Source: Blautia_A aquisgranensis
GTDB lineage: Bacteria > Bacillota > Clostridia > Lachnospirales > Lachnospiraceae
Assembly (NCBI RefSeq): GCF_040096615.1
Contig: NZ_JBBMEJ010000015.1
Span: 29,889-93,888, forward strand
Reading direction: 5' to 3'
Length of the DNA stretch: 64,000 nucleotides
A model generated the notes under the pieces. The model saw only the letters and a list, made by a program, of their open reading frames with translations. It did no database searches and was not told the DNA's origin. Below are positions 24,423-33,914 of this stretch, piece by piece. Position 1 is the stretch's first letter. Each line of letters opens with the position of its first letter. A program made the position numbers and the translations under genes.

Positions 24423-25625
24423 CTATCGGTCATTGCAGACCTGGAAAATGTAGAATTTCAGATAATAGGATTCATCAGCAGACCAGAGGATCGGATGATC
24501 CGGTGCCTGTGTACGGTATTCCACCTGACGAAGTCTCTTGTGTACATTCTTCGCCGCCTGGCCGATGGTCTGTGTGAAAAGCTCGTATGTCATAAAATGA
24601 GAACAGGAGCAGGTTGCCAGAAAACCGCCGTCTTTCACAAGGCGCATGGCACGAAGATTGATCTCCCTGTAGCCCTTTACTGCATTCTTCACAGAGCTTC
24701 TGGATTTCGTAAATGCAGGCGGGTCAAGAATGACCACGTCAAACTTCTCACCTTTTTCTTCCAGCTCCGGAAGCAGTTCGAAAACATCTTCACAGATGAA
24801 TTTCACTTTTCCGTCCAGTCCGTTAAGTTCTGCATTGCGTCTGGCCTGTTTAACAGCTGTCTCAGACGCATCTACACCGATAACACTCTTGGCGCCTGCA
24901 ATTCCTGCATTAAGCGCAAAAGATCCTGTATGTGTGAAGCAGTCCAGAACTTTTGCATTCTTACAAAGTCTCTGGAGCGCCAGACGGTTATATTTCTGAT
25001 CCAGGAAAAATCCTGTCTTCTGTCCGTCCTTGATATCCACCTCATATTTGACACCGTTCTCTTCGATCTGGACGATCGTCGGAAATTCCTCTCCGATAAA
25101 TCCCTTGGTAAGTTCCATACCTTCCTGGCGGCGTACCTTTGCGTCACTTCGTTCGTATACACCACGGATATGGATTCCGTCTTCTTCAAGAATCTCCTTC
25201 AGTACACGAATGATAGTTTCTTTCAGGCGGTCGATTCCAAGAGCCAGAGACTGCACAACCAGTACATCCGAAAACTTGTCCACAACAAGTCCCGGGAGAA
25301 AATCTGCTTCGCCGAAAATAATACGACAGCTTCCGGTATCTACCACCTTCCTGCGGTAATCCCATGCGTCACGAACGCGCTGTCTGATAAATTCTTCATT
25401 GATCTCTGTATGTTCATCTCTGGTCAGCATACGGACTGAGATCTTGGAATTGGTATTGATAAAACCTCTTCCCATAGGATAGCCGTCAAAATCGTGAACC
25501 AGCACGATATCTCCGTTGTTGAAGCTTCCCATGATGCTTGCGATCTCATTGTCATATACCCAGAGTCCTCCTGATTTCAGGAATCTGCCTTCGCCTTTTT
25601 TTAATGTTACTACTGCCAGGCTCAT
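24423..25625 (-). CDS. rlmI: RlmI-like class I SAM-dependent 23S rRNA (cytosine-C5) methyltransferase
   Basis: A 400-residue protein. An N-terminal PUA domain (about 1-75, VTLKKGEGRFLKSGGLWVYD) is followed by an EEHEE-like middle part and a Rossmann methyltransferase domain. It shows VLDCFTHTGSFAL (motif I), ILDPPAFTKSR (motif IV) and ATCSCSHFM (motif VI). This is the RlmI/RlmKL-like family that methylates 23S rRNA cytosine (C1962 in E. coli). The exact target is inferred. Confidence 0.9.
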   Translation of the reverse strand: MSLAVVTLKKGEGRFLKSGGLWVYDNEIASIMGSFNNGDIVLVHDFDGYPMGRGFINTNSKISVRMLTRDEHTEINEEFIRQRVRDAWDYRRKVVDTGSCRIIFGEADFLPGLVVDKFSDVLVVQSLALGIDRLKETIIRVLKEILEEDGIHIRGVYERSDAKVRRQEGMELTKGFIGEEFPTIVQIEENGVKYEVDIKDGQKTGFFLDQKYNRLALQRLCKNAKVLDCFTHTGSFALNAGIAGAKSVIGVDASETAVKQARRNAELNGLDGKVKFICEDVFELLPELEEKGEKFDVVILDPPAFTKSRSSVKNAVKGYREINLRAMRLVKDGGFLATCSCSHFMTYELFTQTIGQAAKNVHKRLRQVEYRTQAPDHPILWSADESYYLKFYIFQVCNDR

Positions 25626-25803
25626 AAATTCTACCTTTTCCCTTTCTCATTTCCCATGACAGACAAAAGCGGCTATTTCTCACCGTCTTCCGCTGTCTTC
25701 TCATAAACCGATTTAAACACAATTCTATCACAGAAGAAATCATTTTTCCAGTGCTTACCCGAATCCTTAATATAAATCACAGAATTTTTATAAAAATCCT
25801 CAA

Positions 25804-25848
25804 AAAATACAGCACAGCAAAGATATACACAAATTCTCTGCTGTGCTG
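25804..25848 (-). terminator. Intrinsic terminator of the DUF1002 gene
   Basis: A perfect 10-base stem CAGCACAGCA / TGCTGTGCTG; on the minus strand it is followed by TATTTTTTG. The rest of the 25626-25937 gap shows no further feature apart from the upstream region of rlmI. Confidence 0.8.
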
Positions 25849-25937
25849 GTTCTCTTATCATTCAGTTAAGTATTCATCATAGTTCTGCTTCACATTCTTC
25901 CATCTGCTGACTGCAGAATGAAGATCGTATCTGAAGC

Positions 25938-27719
25938 TTATTCTGCTGCAGACTCATCTGCAGAAGCTGTATTCTCACCGTAAAGTCCGGCAAGGAACTG
26001 CATAGTATCACTGTATAAGGTCTGCTTATCCTCCTGTGGAACATCCGCAAGAAGTGTTGCTGTCTCATCAACTTCTCCATTGCTGTCCTCTGTGCTGTCT
26101 GCTTCGTCAATACCGAACAGCTTCTTAAGCTTCTTATCCATCATATTCAGCTCAGTACTCTGGAAGCTTTCGGTTCCGTCTGCTACATAGGAATCTGTTC
26201 CGTCTTTCAGAATATCATAGTAGTCCTTCTCAACGATCTGTGCCAGATCCTTTCCTGTCTGCTCATCCAGTGTTACAGTTGCCATTTTTTCGGTATCTTC
26301 TGTTGCTGCCAGGAGAGAATCTGCATCACCCTGATATTCTCCCTTTGCAAAAAGTGCCAGCTTATCGTAATTGTTCTTTGCATCCTCACTGAGTACGGAA
26401 GTATCGATCTCAGTGCTGTCAGCAGCTGCGGACTCATCTGTGCTCTCGTTCTCAGAAGAATCTGCATCCTCTGTTGCTTCCGGAATTCCGGTCTCGTCAG
26501 ATGCCGCTGCATCTGATGCCTCATCAGAGCTGCTTTCATCTCCTGCTGATTCCTCTGCACCGCTCTCATCTGCTGTGCTCTCATCTCCTGTGGATTCCCC
26601 TGCACCGCTCTCATCTGATGCACTCTCATCGCCTGTGGATTCCTCTGCACCACTCTCATCTGATGCGGATTCCTCTGTGCTGCTCTCATCTCCTGCTGAC
26701 TCATCCGTGCCACTCTCACTATATGTTCCGTCATCGGTTGCTTCCGGGATTCCGGTTTCATTATTATCACTGCCGTCTGTGGAATCGCCAGTCTCCTCCT
26801 CAAGTGTCGGATCCTCTGTAGAACTCTGGATGACATCATCACCAAGTACACTGTCATCTACATTATTCACAATATCGTCTGAAGAGTCCCCGTCAACCTC
26901 TACCGTATCATCACTGGTTTCTCCGTCAAGCGCTTCATCAGCCTGACCGGTTGTGTTGGCATTTACCTGCTCCAGAGTATCTTTTACATCGTCGTAGTTA
27001 TAACCCTGCTCTGCGATCTTCTCAAGAAGAGAAACGATCTTGTCAATCTCCTCCTGGCTTACAGATACGTTATTCTGCTCTGCAACATTCACAACAATGT
27101 TCTGAATCTCATCTGCGTTCTGTACGTTGTTCTGGATCACATCCATCTTGGACTGGTTCACAACCGTTGTTGCCTCATTCTTGCCAACCTGGTCTGCAAG
27201 GTTTCCGGTTACTACCATCTCCTCGTTTGCAAGCTTGGTCTTGGTCTCATCCAGCTTCTGTCCGCTGGCCTTCTCATAAGCCATCTGGATACCGGTAAGC
27301 GCGCCGGTTCCGGAAACCTCCATCGGGCAGGCTGCAACAACTTCGCAGTTCTTCACACCGGAAGTAGAAAGTGTTGTGGCGATCATGTTTCCGGTTACCC
27401 AGTTAAGATTTGCGGTACGCACTTTAATTCCACCGGACTGTGTCGGTTTCACATATGCACAGCTTAAGGTTCTGGTACCGATCTGGGACTGTGGTGCGAT
27501 ATTATCCAGGTGGTTATGCTCATCCTGGTTGGTGATCGTCATAACCTGAACCTGGTCAGCACTTACATTAAAATATTTCATCATAGTCTGCTTCTGTGCA
27601 TCAGTAAGGTCTGCGCCAAGTGTTACAACCTTTGATGCATCTGCAAGTACAGGATTTACACTGCCTGCAACAAGGCATGCACTGCAGAGTAATGCAGCGA
27701 TCAGATTTCTTTTCTTCAT
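25938..27719 (-). CDS. Secreted DUF1002 protein with acidic low-complexity region
   Basis: A 593-residue protein with signal peptide (about 1-26, ending VLA). DUF1002 domain spans roughly 30-260 (VVTLGADLTDAQKQTMMKYF; conserved SCAYV and GIQMAYEKA). A long Asp/Glu/Ser-rich repeat region (about 270-450, units like DESAGDESSTEES) follows. A second short folded part with a DKKLKKLFG motif ends it. ATG at 27719 has GGAGGG 7 bases upstream. Function is unknown; DUF1002 proteins are widespread exported Firmicute proteins. It has its own promoter and terminators on both sides. Confidence 0.85.
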   Translation of the reverse strand: MKKRNLIAALLCSACLVAGSVNPVLADASKVVTLGADLTDAQKQTMMKYFNVSADQVQVMTITNQDEHNHLDNIAPQSQIGTRTLSCAYVKPTQSGGIKVRTANLNWVTGNMIATTLSTSGVKNCEVVAACPMEVSGTGALTGIQMAYEKASGQKLDETKTKLANEEMVVTGNLADQVGKNEATTVVNQSKMDVIQNNVQNADEIQNIVVNVAEQNNVSVSQEEIDKIVSLLEKIAEQGYNYDDVKDTLEQVNANTTGQADEALDGETSDDTVEVDGDSSDDIVNNVDDSVLGDDVIQSSTEDPTLEEETGDSTDGSDNNETGIPEATDDGTYSESGTDESAGDESSTEESASDESGAEESTGDESASDESGAGESTGDESTADESGAEESAGDESSSDEASDAAASDETGIPEATEDADSSENESTDESAAADSTEIDTSVLSEDAKNNYDKLALFAKGEYQGDADSLLAATEDTEKMATVTLDEQTGKDLAQIVEKDYYDILKDGTDSYVADGTESFQSTELNMMDKKLKKLFGIDEADSTEDSNGEVDETATLLADVPQEDKQTLYSDTMQFLAGLYGENTASADESAAE

Positions 27720-27781
27720 TGATTTTCCCTCCATATATAATTTACTGAATTATTGATCTTGTCACCATTTTTCTGTTTCAT

Positions 27782-27811
27782 ATTATAACACAGATATATA
27801 GATATTTGTAA
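27782..27811 (-). promoter_or_regulatory. Extended -10 promoter of the DUF1002 gene
   Basis: Minus strand TTACAA (27811-27806), 18 bases, TGT-TATAAT with the -10 at 27787-27782. The TG one base before the -10 makes it an extended -10 promoter. Confidence 0.7.
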
Positions 27812-27836
27812 TTTATATTGTCTCAATTTTCTGTAT

Positions 27837-27898
27837 AAAAAGACCATTCTGCAGATATTTTTTCTCAGACTGATCTGTACACCTGCAAAATGGTCTTT
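27837..27898. terminator. Terminator of the CbiK/ABC transporter operon
   Basis: AAAAAGACCATTCTGCAG (27837-27854) pairs with CTGCAAAATGGTCTTT (27883-27898). On the minus strand TTTTTATAC follows. It lies directly after the ABC ATPase stop. Confidence 0.8.
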
Positions 27899-27906
27899 CG
27901 TTATTT

Positions 27907-29007
27907 TTATATATGTTTTAATTTTCCGGTTTTTTCTGCTTCTTCCAATAATTTCCGGTTTCCGGCATTCATGGTACCAAAATCCTTCAGCGGGCAACAG
28001 ACTTCCCGGCATTTTTTCATAGCTTCCAGTGCTTTCTGATAAGCTGCATCGGAAATACACTCAAAAGGCTTCTCCGTGATCACTTCACATGCGAGCTCTT
28101 TTGCCACCTGATAATCCGCATCATTGGTATGAAGAACTCCTGTGATAAATGGAATTCCCTGGCGCTGCAGCTTCCGGTATGCGGGAATACCACTTCCGTT
28201 GCCTCCAATGATGAACACCTCCGGTTCTCCGGCCGGCGGTTCCATCTCCACACAGCCAAACTCTGCGTTATAGCTTCCACGTGTGATTCCATAAAGTTCA
28301 CAGATATATTCCGATGTAAAAATCTCCTCCGGTGTGCCGTATTTTTCGATGTGATCGCCATGAACACAGATCACCTGATCGGATATCTTCTGGGCAAGAT
28401 CCAGCTCATGAAGTGACATGATTACTGTAACTTTTTTTTCCAGAACCATTTTTTTCAGGATGGCAAGAAGCTCCAGCTTGTGCCGGATATCCAGAAATGA
28501 GGTCGGCTCATCCAGAATGATGATTTCCGGCTCCTGACAGATGGCACGTGCAAGCAGAATTCTCTGACGCTGTCCGTCACTGATCGCAGTAAAATCCCGG
28601 TCTTTTAAGTCCCAGGCATGAACCATCTCCATGGCATTGCGGACTTTTTTCCTGTCCTCCTCCGAAAGGATTCCAAGAGTTCCCGTATAAGGATAACGGC
28701 CGGTCGCTACCACATCCTCGCAGGTCATAAGCTCCGGGCGCATCCGTTCTGTGAGCACTACAGCCAGCTTCTTTGAAACTTCCTTGTTGGTCATCCTGCT
28801 CATTTCTGACTGTTCCAGATATACCGTTCCGCTGATCAGGGAAAGCTGTCTTGTGATACTCTTGAGGATCGTAGATTTTCCGGCACCGTTTGGTCCGATC
28901 AGCGTCAGGATCTCTCCTTTGTTCAGTTTGATATTGATCTCACGGATCAGAGGCTTTCCATCATAACCAACGGTAAGCTGATCCGTATAAAAAAAGTATG
29001 ATTTCAT
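27907..29007 (-). CDS. Fec/Btu-type ABC transporter ATPase with extra C-terminal domain
   Basis: A 366-residue ATP-binding subunit for an iron-siderophore/cobalamin-type importer. Residues 1-255 are a normal ABC domain with Walker A GPNGAGKST, a signature variant SDGQRQR, Walker B IIILDEPTS and the switch His in MSLHELD. Residues about 262-366 form an additional alpha/beta domain starting EVFIIGGNGSG, with a CREVCC cysteine group. It would sense or bind a cofactor. It ends the operon, two bases from the permease. Substrate is inferred from the riboswitch and CbiK: cobalt, corrinoid or another tetrapyrrole. Confidence 0.88.
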   Translation of the reverse strand: MKSYFFYTDQLTVGYDGKPLIREINIKLNKGEILTLIGPNGAGKSTILKSITRQLSLISGTVYLEQSEMSRMTNKEVSKKLAVVLTERMRPELMTCEDVVATGRYPYTGTLGILSEEDRKKVRNAMEMVHAWDLKDRDFTAISDGQRQRILLARAICQEPEIIILDEPTSFLDIRHKLELLAILKKMVLEKKVTVIMSLHELDLAQKISDQVICVHGDHIEKYGTPEEIFTSEYICELYGITRGSYNAEFGCVEMEPPAGEPEVFIIGGNGSGIPAYRKLQRQGIPFITGVLHTNDADYQVAKELACEVITEKPFECISDAAYQKALEAMKKCREVCCPLKDFGTMNAGNRKLLEEAEKTGKLKHI

Positions 29008-29009
29008 TT

Positions 29010-30029
29010 TTATATCCTCTGCTGTCTGTGAATCATGATATAGATAACCACCGGTGCTCCGAAAACGGCTGTCACAGAACTGATGCTCAGCTCTGTCGGG
29101 GCAAACACTGTTCTTGCGATAAGATCACAGAACAGGCAGAACACTGCGCCACCCAGGAAACAGGCCGGAATCACCAGAAGCGGCTTTGCTGTCTTCAAAA
29201 GACTTTTTGCAATGTGCGGAACTGCGATTCCCACAAAAGAGATCGGTCCCGCAAAGGCCGTGACACAGGCAGACAGAATACTGGAAAGCAGGATCAAAAG
29301 AATCCGGAATGCCTTAATATTTACTCCCATATTTTGTGCATATGTCTCTCCCAGCTGATATGCGCTGATGGGTTTTGACATAAAGAATACGATCACCATG
29401 GTAACAAGCACCACCACTGCCATGGTTCGCACATTTCCCCAAGTCATTCCGGAAAAACTTCCCAGTGACCAGTTATGAAGATTGACGATATTGGAATCGT
29501 CTGCAAAGGTCACCACAAAATCCGTGATCGCCGAGCAGATATATCCGATCATAACACCACTGATAACCAGCATGGACATGTTGTGAACTTTTTTTGCCAC
29601 AAGGAGCACAAAGCCCATGGAAATCATGGAGCCTGCAAAAGCCGCAAGGATCATAGCTCCGGATCCGATCGCAACCGATCTGCTGAGAAGAAAGATCATC
29701 AGAAGTGCCACGATCAGCTTGGCTCCGGAGGAAATTCCCAGTACAAACGGACCTGCGATCGGGTTATTGAAAAACGTCTGCAGCAGAAAACCTGAAACGG
29801 AAAGCGCGCCGCCCAGGATAATAACTGCCAGAATTCTCGGAAGACGGATCTCCCACACAATATTATAGGAAGTTTCATCTCCCTGATGCCGGAATATGAT
29901 ATTCAGAATGTCTTTCACAGAAAGATGGATACTTCCGGAATTTACATTCCATATGAATAAAATGATCAGAAGTACTGCAAGGATCACAAAAGCGATCCCA
30001 TACCGGACTGTTCTTTTTCGGTCGTGCAT
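29010..30029 (-). CDS. FecCD/BtuC-family ABC permease
   Basis: A 339-residue polytopic membrane protein with about ten helices. RLPRILAVIILGGALSVSG is the typical FecCD start; GISSGAKL, GAPISFVGIAVPHIAK-like and ELSISSVTAVFGAPV near the end are family landmarks. It forms the channel of the importer with the ATPase 27907-29007 and the binding protein 30104-31249. Confidence 0.92.
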   Translation of the reverse strand: MHDRKRTVRYGIAFVILAVLLIILFIWNVNSGSIHLSVKDILNIIFRHQGDETSYNIVWEIRLPRILAVIILGGALSVSGFLLQTFFNNPIAGPFVLGISSGAKLIVALLMIFLLSRSVAIGSGAMILAAFAGSMISMGFVLLVAKKVHNMSMLVISGVMIGYICSAITDFVVTFADDSNIVNLHNWSLGSFSGMTWGNVRTMAVVVLVTMVIVFFMSKPISAYQLGETYAQNMGVNIKAFRILLILLSSILSACVTAFAGPISFVGIAVPHIAKSLLKTAKPLLVIPACFLGGAVFCLFCDLIARTVFAPTELSISSVTAVFGAPVVIYIMIHRQQRI

Positions 30030-30103
30030 TTTTTATATATCCCCTTCCGTGTTTTTCTTCCACAGGATCATCTGTGCACAGTGATCCGCCCTCGACAGAT
30101 ATC

Positions 30104-31249
30104 TTATTTCAGCCGGTGCATATAAGTCAGCTCATCCACAGAAGCATCGTCACTGGTCAGCATGGTATGAATATCCTCGATCATAGTTCCCAGTCCTGTT
30201 GTCTCCTGGAAAAGATTTTTGCCTGTGCACCAGACATTCCCATTCTTAACTGCCTTGAAATCTGCAAGGAGCTCGCTTTTTTCAAGAAGTTCATCAATCG
30301 TCTGAAGCTCTCCGTCGATGGTGCTGTTATAGATAATATAATCCGCATCCTTCGCTTTTGCATAAAATTCTTCCATCTGCATGTTCATGGTAGAAAGCGC
30401 ATTATCGTTGGCTCCTGTATCCTCCGGAACATATTTGCCACCTGCCAGGGAGATCATCTCGGAAACATAATCTCCGCTCTTTCTTACATTCACAGCACCT
30501 GTGGAATTGATGTAAAAGAACGCTACGGTCTTATCCGTCTTGTCCGCTGTGAGGACCTTATCCAACTTGTCTGTCTGTTCCTTGAAAGCTTTTTCTGCAA
30601 GGTCTTCTTTTCCAAGGAGAACGGCGTAAAGCTTCATCCACTCTGTTCTTCCAAGTGGATGGCTCTCGTAACTGGAACGCTCCACAAGAACCGGAATTCC
30701 GAACTGTTCCAGCTTCTCTTCCACCTCCGGATTGTGATGAATCATGGTTGACTCGATTGCCAGGTCGCAGCCTTCATTAAGGATCAGCTCATAATCCGGC
30801 GCGCTATATTTGCCTGCGTAGATCATCTTCTTCTGCTTCATGGCATCTTTGGCTTCCTGGATATACCAGCCATCCTCCTTCGTTCCGGAGAGATGGATGC
30901 TGTCGATTCCGTCAATGGCACGAAAAAGATCCATGGCAGAAGTCGCAACCATATAAATATTGCTGATCGGCTGTTTCAGAACTACAATATCCGAAGGCAG
31001 GCCTTCCGGTGCTTCTTTTCCTTCCGGAACTACCAGAAACTGTCCTTCCTGATCAATAGTGATCAGTGCGTAACCTCCCTCGTAATAATCCACATTGAAT
31101 TCCTTTGCATAAGAAAGCTCCATGCTGTGATCAAAAGTAAGATCCTTAATCTCTGTCGGTTTATGTTCTGTCTCTGCGGCCTGCACTCCCACGGTCATTC
31201 CCAGAACAAGAAGCATTGTCAGAACCAGATATTTAATTATTTTTTTCAT
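30104..31249 (-). CDS. ABC transporter substrate-binding protein (FecB/BtuF-like)
   Basis: A 381-residue exported protein with signal peptide (about 1-24, VQAAETE). The two-lobed type III periplasmic-binding-protein fold shows PISNIYMVATSAMDL, a central PDYELIL segment, GIPVLVERSSYESHPLGRTEW and the C-terminal NGNVWCTG. The signal end lacks a lipobox Cys, so anchoring is not by lipid at that site. Its start overlaps the preceding gene by four bases (ATGA-type coupling). Confidence 0.9.
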   Translation of the reverse strand: MKKIIKYLVLTMLLVLGMTVGVQAAETEHKPTEIKDLTFDHSMELSYAKEFNVDYYEGGYALITIDQEGQFLVVPEGKEAPEGLPSDIVVLKQPISNIYMVATSAMDLFRAIDGIDSIHLSGTKEDGWYIQEAKDAMKQKKMIYAGKYSAPDYELILNEGCDLAIESTMIHHNPEVEEKLEQFGIPVLVERSSYESHPLGRTEWMKLYAVLLGKEDLAEKAFKEQTDKLDKVLTADKTDKTVAFFYINSTGAVNVRKSGDYVSEMISLAGGKYVPEDTGANDNALSTMNMQMEEFYAKAKDADYIIYNSTIDGELQTIDELLEKSELLADFKAVKNGNVWCTGKNLFQETTGLGTMIEDIHTMLTSDDASVDELTYMHRLK

Positions 31250-32235
31250 TTTTCTGCCTTTTTCATGGATGTGGAATCAAAGGTCAGCGTGTAGTCGATC
31301 TCATGAGGTGTACTCATGGCTACGGTATCTGCTGTCACTTCCATCTCTGCATCAAAAACGGTGACCGGAATCTCAAATGTGGAATTTCCGTCTTTGTTTA
31401 CCGGTGTGTATTTCTCGCCGTCAACGATCATATAATCATAATTCGGGCTGCTCCAGATGATGGTTGCTGTGGCTTCCTTGTCCTTAATCTCTATTTTTGC
31501 AGGAGACTCTACCGTTGCTCTTCCTGAACCGCCGGCAAGTGTTACATCTGTTTCATAAGTTCCGTCCTCAAGCTTCAGGTCTTCCAGCTTCTTACCGTCG
31601 GATTTTTCAGCAGATTTCTTGCTGTCTGTGCTCTTGTCTTCCTTCGCATCATCGGATTTTTCTTCTTTTTTATCAGATGCTTCCGTTGTCTCTTCTGCTG
31701 CTGTATCATCCTTTTCCGGATTCTTGACGCTGACCTTATGGTCGTACCATTTTCCCTTCTCACCGAGGATTGCCACATCAAACTCCTCGTCAATAGCCGG
31801 TACCGGGATGTCAAAGCCATATACCTCTTCTGTATAACCATCGCTGTATTTCACAGTATCAGTGGTCGGCTCAATAATCTCGGCTCCGTCCTTTTCGGCA
31901 TCCTCTGCTGTTCCCTGGAAAAGATTTACGATCTTTTTGGAAACCAGACTTACGTGAATGGTCATTTTTCCATCCTTTACTGTCAGTGTTCCCTTCTTGT
32001 CATTTGCCTCGTTTACATGAAACATACTGCTGTCTGTATCAAATTCTGCCTGGTAGGTACCATCCTCCAGTGTGCTTTCTTTGGCAGTATCTGTCTCCTT
32101 CTCGTCCTCTGCCTTGGCATCTTCACTGGATTCTGTCTTTGCGGAATCATCTTTTGCCATTACCGGCACAGATGCAAGCATCATGGCAGATGCACTTACC
32201 ATTGCAAGAAGCAAATTTACATAACGTTTTTTCAT
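31246..32235 (-). CDS. Secreted two-domain NEAT-like protein
   Basis: A 329-residue protein with signal peptide (about 1-27, VMAK) and two related beta-rich domains separated by a Lys/Asp/Glu/Ser linker. Domain 1 (about 54-175) starts LEDGTYQAEFD and contains LTVKDGKMTIHVSL. Domain 2 (about 217-325) starts LEDGTYETDVTL and contains IWSSPNYDYMIVDGEKY. The arrangement (D-GTY start, LTVKDG strand, Tyr-rich strand) resembles NEAT haem-binding domains. I rate the NEAT assignment as likely but unproven. With CbiK and the importer it probably captures a tetrapyrrole or metal complex outside the membrane. Confidence 0.65.
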   Translation of the reverse strand: MKKRYVNLLLAMVSASAMMLASVPVMAKDDSAKTESSEDAKAEDEKETDTAKESTLEDGTYQAEFDTDSSMFHVNEANDKKGTLTVKDGKMTIHVSLVSKKIVNLFQGTAEDAEKDGAEIIEPTTDTVKYSDGYTEEVYGFDIPVPAIDEEFDVAILGEKGKWYDHKVSVKNPEKDDTAAEETTEASDKKEEKSDDAKEDKSTDSKKSAEKSDGKKLEDLKLEDGTYETDVTLAGGSGRATVESPAKIEIKDKEATATIIWSSPNYDYMIVDGEKYTPVNKDGNSTFEIPVTVFDAEMEVTADTVAMSTPHEIDYTLTFDSTSMKKAEK

Positions 32236-32373
32236 AATTAGTTTCTCCCTTCCTTATGTAAAACATTTTCTTAATATGAAGCATTTTTCTTGTATATACA
32301 GCATTTCAGGAAAGCACTCCATAAGCTCCTGTCTCATGCAGTACTCTCCTGAACCGCTGTTTTCAATAGCAAT

Positions 32374-32410
32374 CTGCCCGGAAGACAGTCTTCCTAGTCT
32401 TTCCGGGCAG
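32374..32410 (-). repeat. Hairpin between cbiK-like and NEAT-like genes
   Basis: A perfect 10-base stem CTGCCCGGAA / TTCCGGGCAG with a 17-base loop and no strong T-run. It may partly attenuate or stabilise the transcript in this 223-base intercistronic gap. Confidence 0.5.
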
Positions 32411-32458
32411 TTACATTCATTTTCTATTTTTATCTGACTGAAGATCAGATATATATTT

Positions 32459-33754
32459 TTATTCTGCGGAATCCTCAGCGGAATCTGCGGATGCGTCAGA
32501 CTCTGCAGAAGCATCTGCGTCTGCGGACTCATCGGAGCTTCCAAGAGAATCGATTGCAGCTTTTGTATGATCTACATAGATCTGCTCAACAGCTTCAATT
32601 CTTCCAAGACCCTCGATCTGGCAGTCTACCTTGTCGAAGTCTCCGGATGCTGTAAACTGGCTCTTCCAGGAATCCTCCTCATCACCGGCCATATCGTTGT
32701 TTGCATGGTCACCGGCAACAACCATCAGCGGACGAAGAACAACGTTCTTGTATCCTGCCTCTTTAACTTTCTCGATAACCTTATCACATGCGGTATCTTC
32801 CGGCTTACCCTCTACAGTACCGATGAAAGCGTTCTTGAGTCCAAGGTCTTCCATCTGTGTCTGCATCTGATCATATGTAATATTGGCTGTATGGGAAGTA
32901 CCATGTCCCATGAATACAAATGCTGTACCAGCCTCTGCTGCTGCATCCATGCTGTCGAAACCAGCTTCCTTGCATGCTGTATCTGTGATAGCCTGTGCAA
33001 CAGCTTTCTTATCATCGTTGATCACAGTTGTATCGTCACCAACCTCACCAAGCATTGGCTCTGCAATTGCTACAGACTCAAATTTATCTTTATATTCGTT
33101 GATTGCTTCTGTCATCTCATCATACTCTGCGCCATGCATCAGATGTGTCGGCTGAACAACCAGATTCTTAACACCATTTGCCACTGCACGGTCAAGTGCC
33201 TGCTGCATGTTATCAATATTCTCTCCGTCTCTTGCCTCAACATGGTTGATGATGATCTGTGCTGTGAAAGCTCTTCTTACAGACCAGTCCGGATATGCTT
33301 TTGCCAGGGCATCCTCGATTCCTTTGACATCCTCTGCACGGCTGTCGTTGAAGGATGTACCAAAGCTTACTACCAGAAGCTCGTTCTCTCCGATCTCATC
33401 CTGGTTACGTGGATCATCCTTGGAAGCATCACCTGTGTCACGTCCGAAGTAGTCCGGATCAGCGTTCTCTCCCTCTACCAGCTCTTTCTGTGCGTCGGTA
33501 AGTGCATCCCATGCTTCCTTGGCTGCCTTGCAGTCCTCATCTGTTGTATCAGTTCTCTCCTGAACATAAATCTTATCGATCAGGGAAGCTACGTTGTCTG
33601 CTGCTTCTTTATCTGCATCAGAAGTCTCTGTTGTAGTGTCCTCAGCACTCTCCTCTGTTGCGGAGTCATCTGCTGCCATTGCTGTTGTAGCTGCACCCAT
33701 GGAACATGTCATGGAAACTGCGAGCATCAGAGCTAACATAGTTTTTCTTTTCAT
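32459..33754 (-). CDS. cbiK: Exported CbiK-type sirohydrochlorin cobaltochelatase
   Basis: A 431-residue protein with a clear signal peptide (about 1-27, ending TAMA). Residues about 48-95 form a small helical surface-type module (AKEAWDALTDAQKELV). The chelatase fold (about 123-400) has the metal-binding His in THLMHGAEYDE (His207), VFMGHGTSH, Glu in TVEGKPED and His350 in VAGDHANNDMAG. A Ser/Asp/Ala/Glu tail ends it. CbiK inserts Co(II) into sirohydrochlorin in the cytoplasm. Export is unusual but resembles the periplasmic CbiK form known in Desulfovibrio. It is the first gene behind a cobalamin riboswitch. Confidence 0.9.
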   Translation of the reverse strand: MKRKTMLALMLAVSMTCSMGAATTAMAADDSATEESAEDTTTETSDADKEAADNVASLIDKIYVQERTDTTDEDCKAAKEAWDALTDAQKELVEGENADPDYFGRDTGDASKDDPRNQDEIGENELLVVSFGTSFNDSRAEDVKGIEDALAKAYPDWSVRRAFTAQIIINHVEARDGENIDNMQQALDRAVANGVKNLVVQPTHLMHGAEYDEMTEAINEYKDKFESVAIAEPMLGEVGDDTTVINDDKKAVAQAITDTACKEAGFDSMDAAAEAGTAFVFMGHGTSHTANITYDQMQTQMEDLGLKNAFIGTVEGKPEDTACDKVIEKVKEAGYKNVVLRPLMVVAGDHANNDMAGDEEDSWKSQFTASGDFDKVDCQIEGLGRIEAVEQIYVDHTKAAIDSLGSSDESADADASAESDASADSAEDSAE

Positions 33755-33800
33755 TTCTTATCGTCCTCTTTTCATGTATTTTCCAGATCTGCGATACATA

Positions 33801-33829
33801 CAAAAAACGGCTGCTCTCCGCGGCCGCCT
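33801..33829 (-). terminator. Expression-platform terminator of the cbiK riboswitch
   Basis: Minus strand GGCGGCCGC / GCAGCCG forms a GC-rich hairpin followed by TTTTTTG, 45 bases before the cbiK start. Confidence 0.75.
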
Positions 33830-33914
33830 GTCTTACATAAAGGATTCTCTTCGCAATACATAAAAAGAAGTTCTGTATTGTTATGGAGAATACAGATTCG
33901 TAAACCGCGAATCT

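Noticed and set aside
32567..33736. 389-codon plus-strand open frame opposite cbiK
   Set aside because: Shadow of CbiK; Cys-rich random composition and no family signature.
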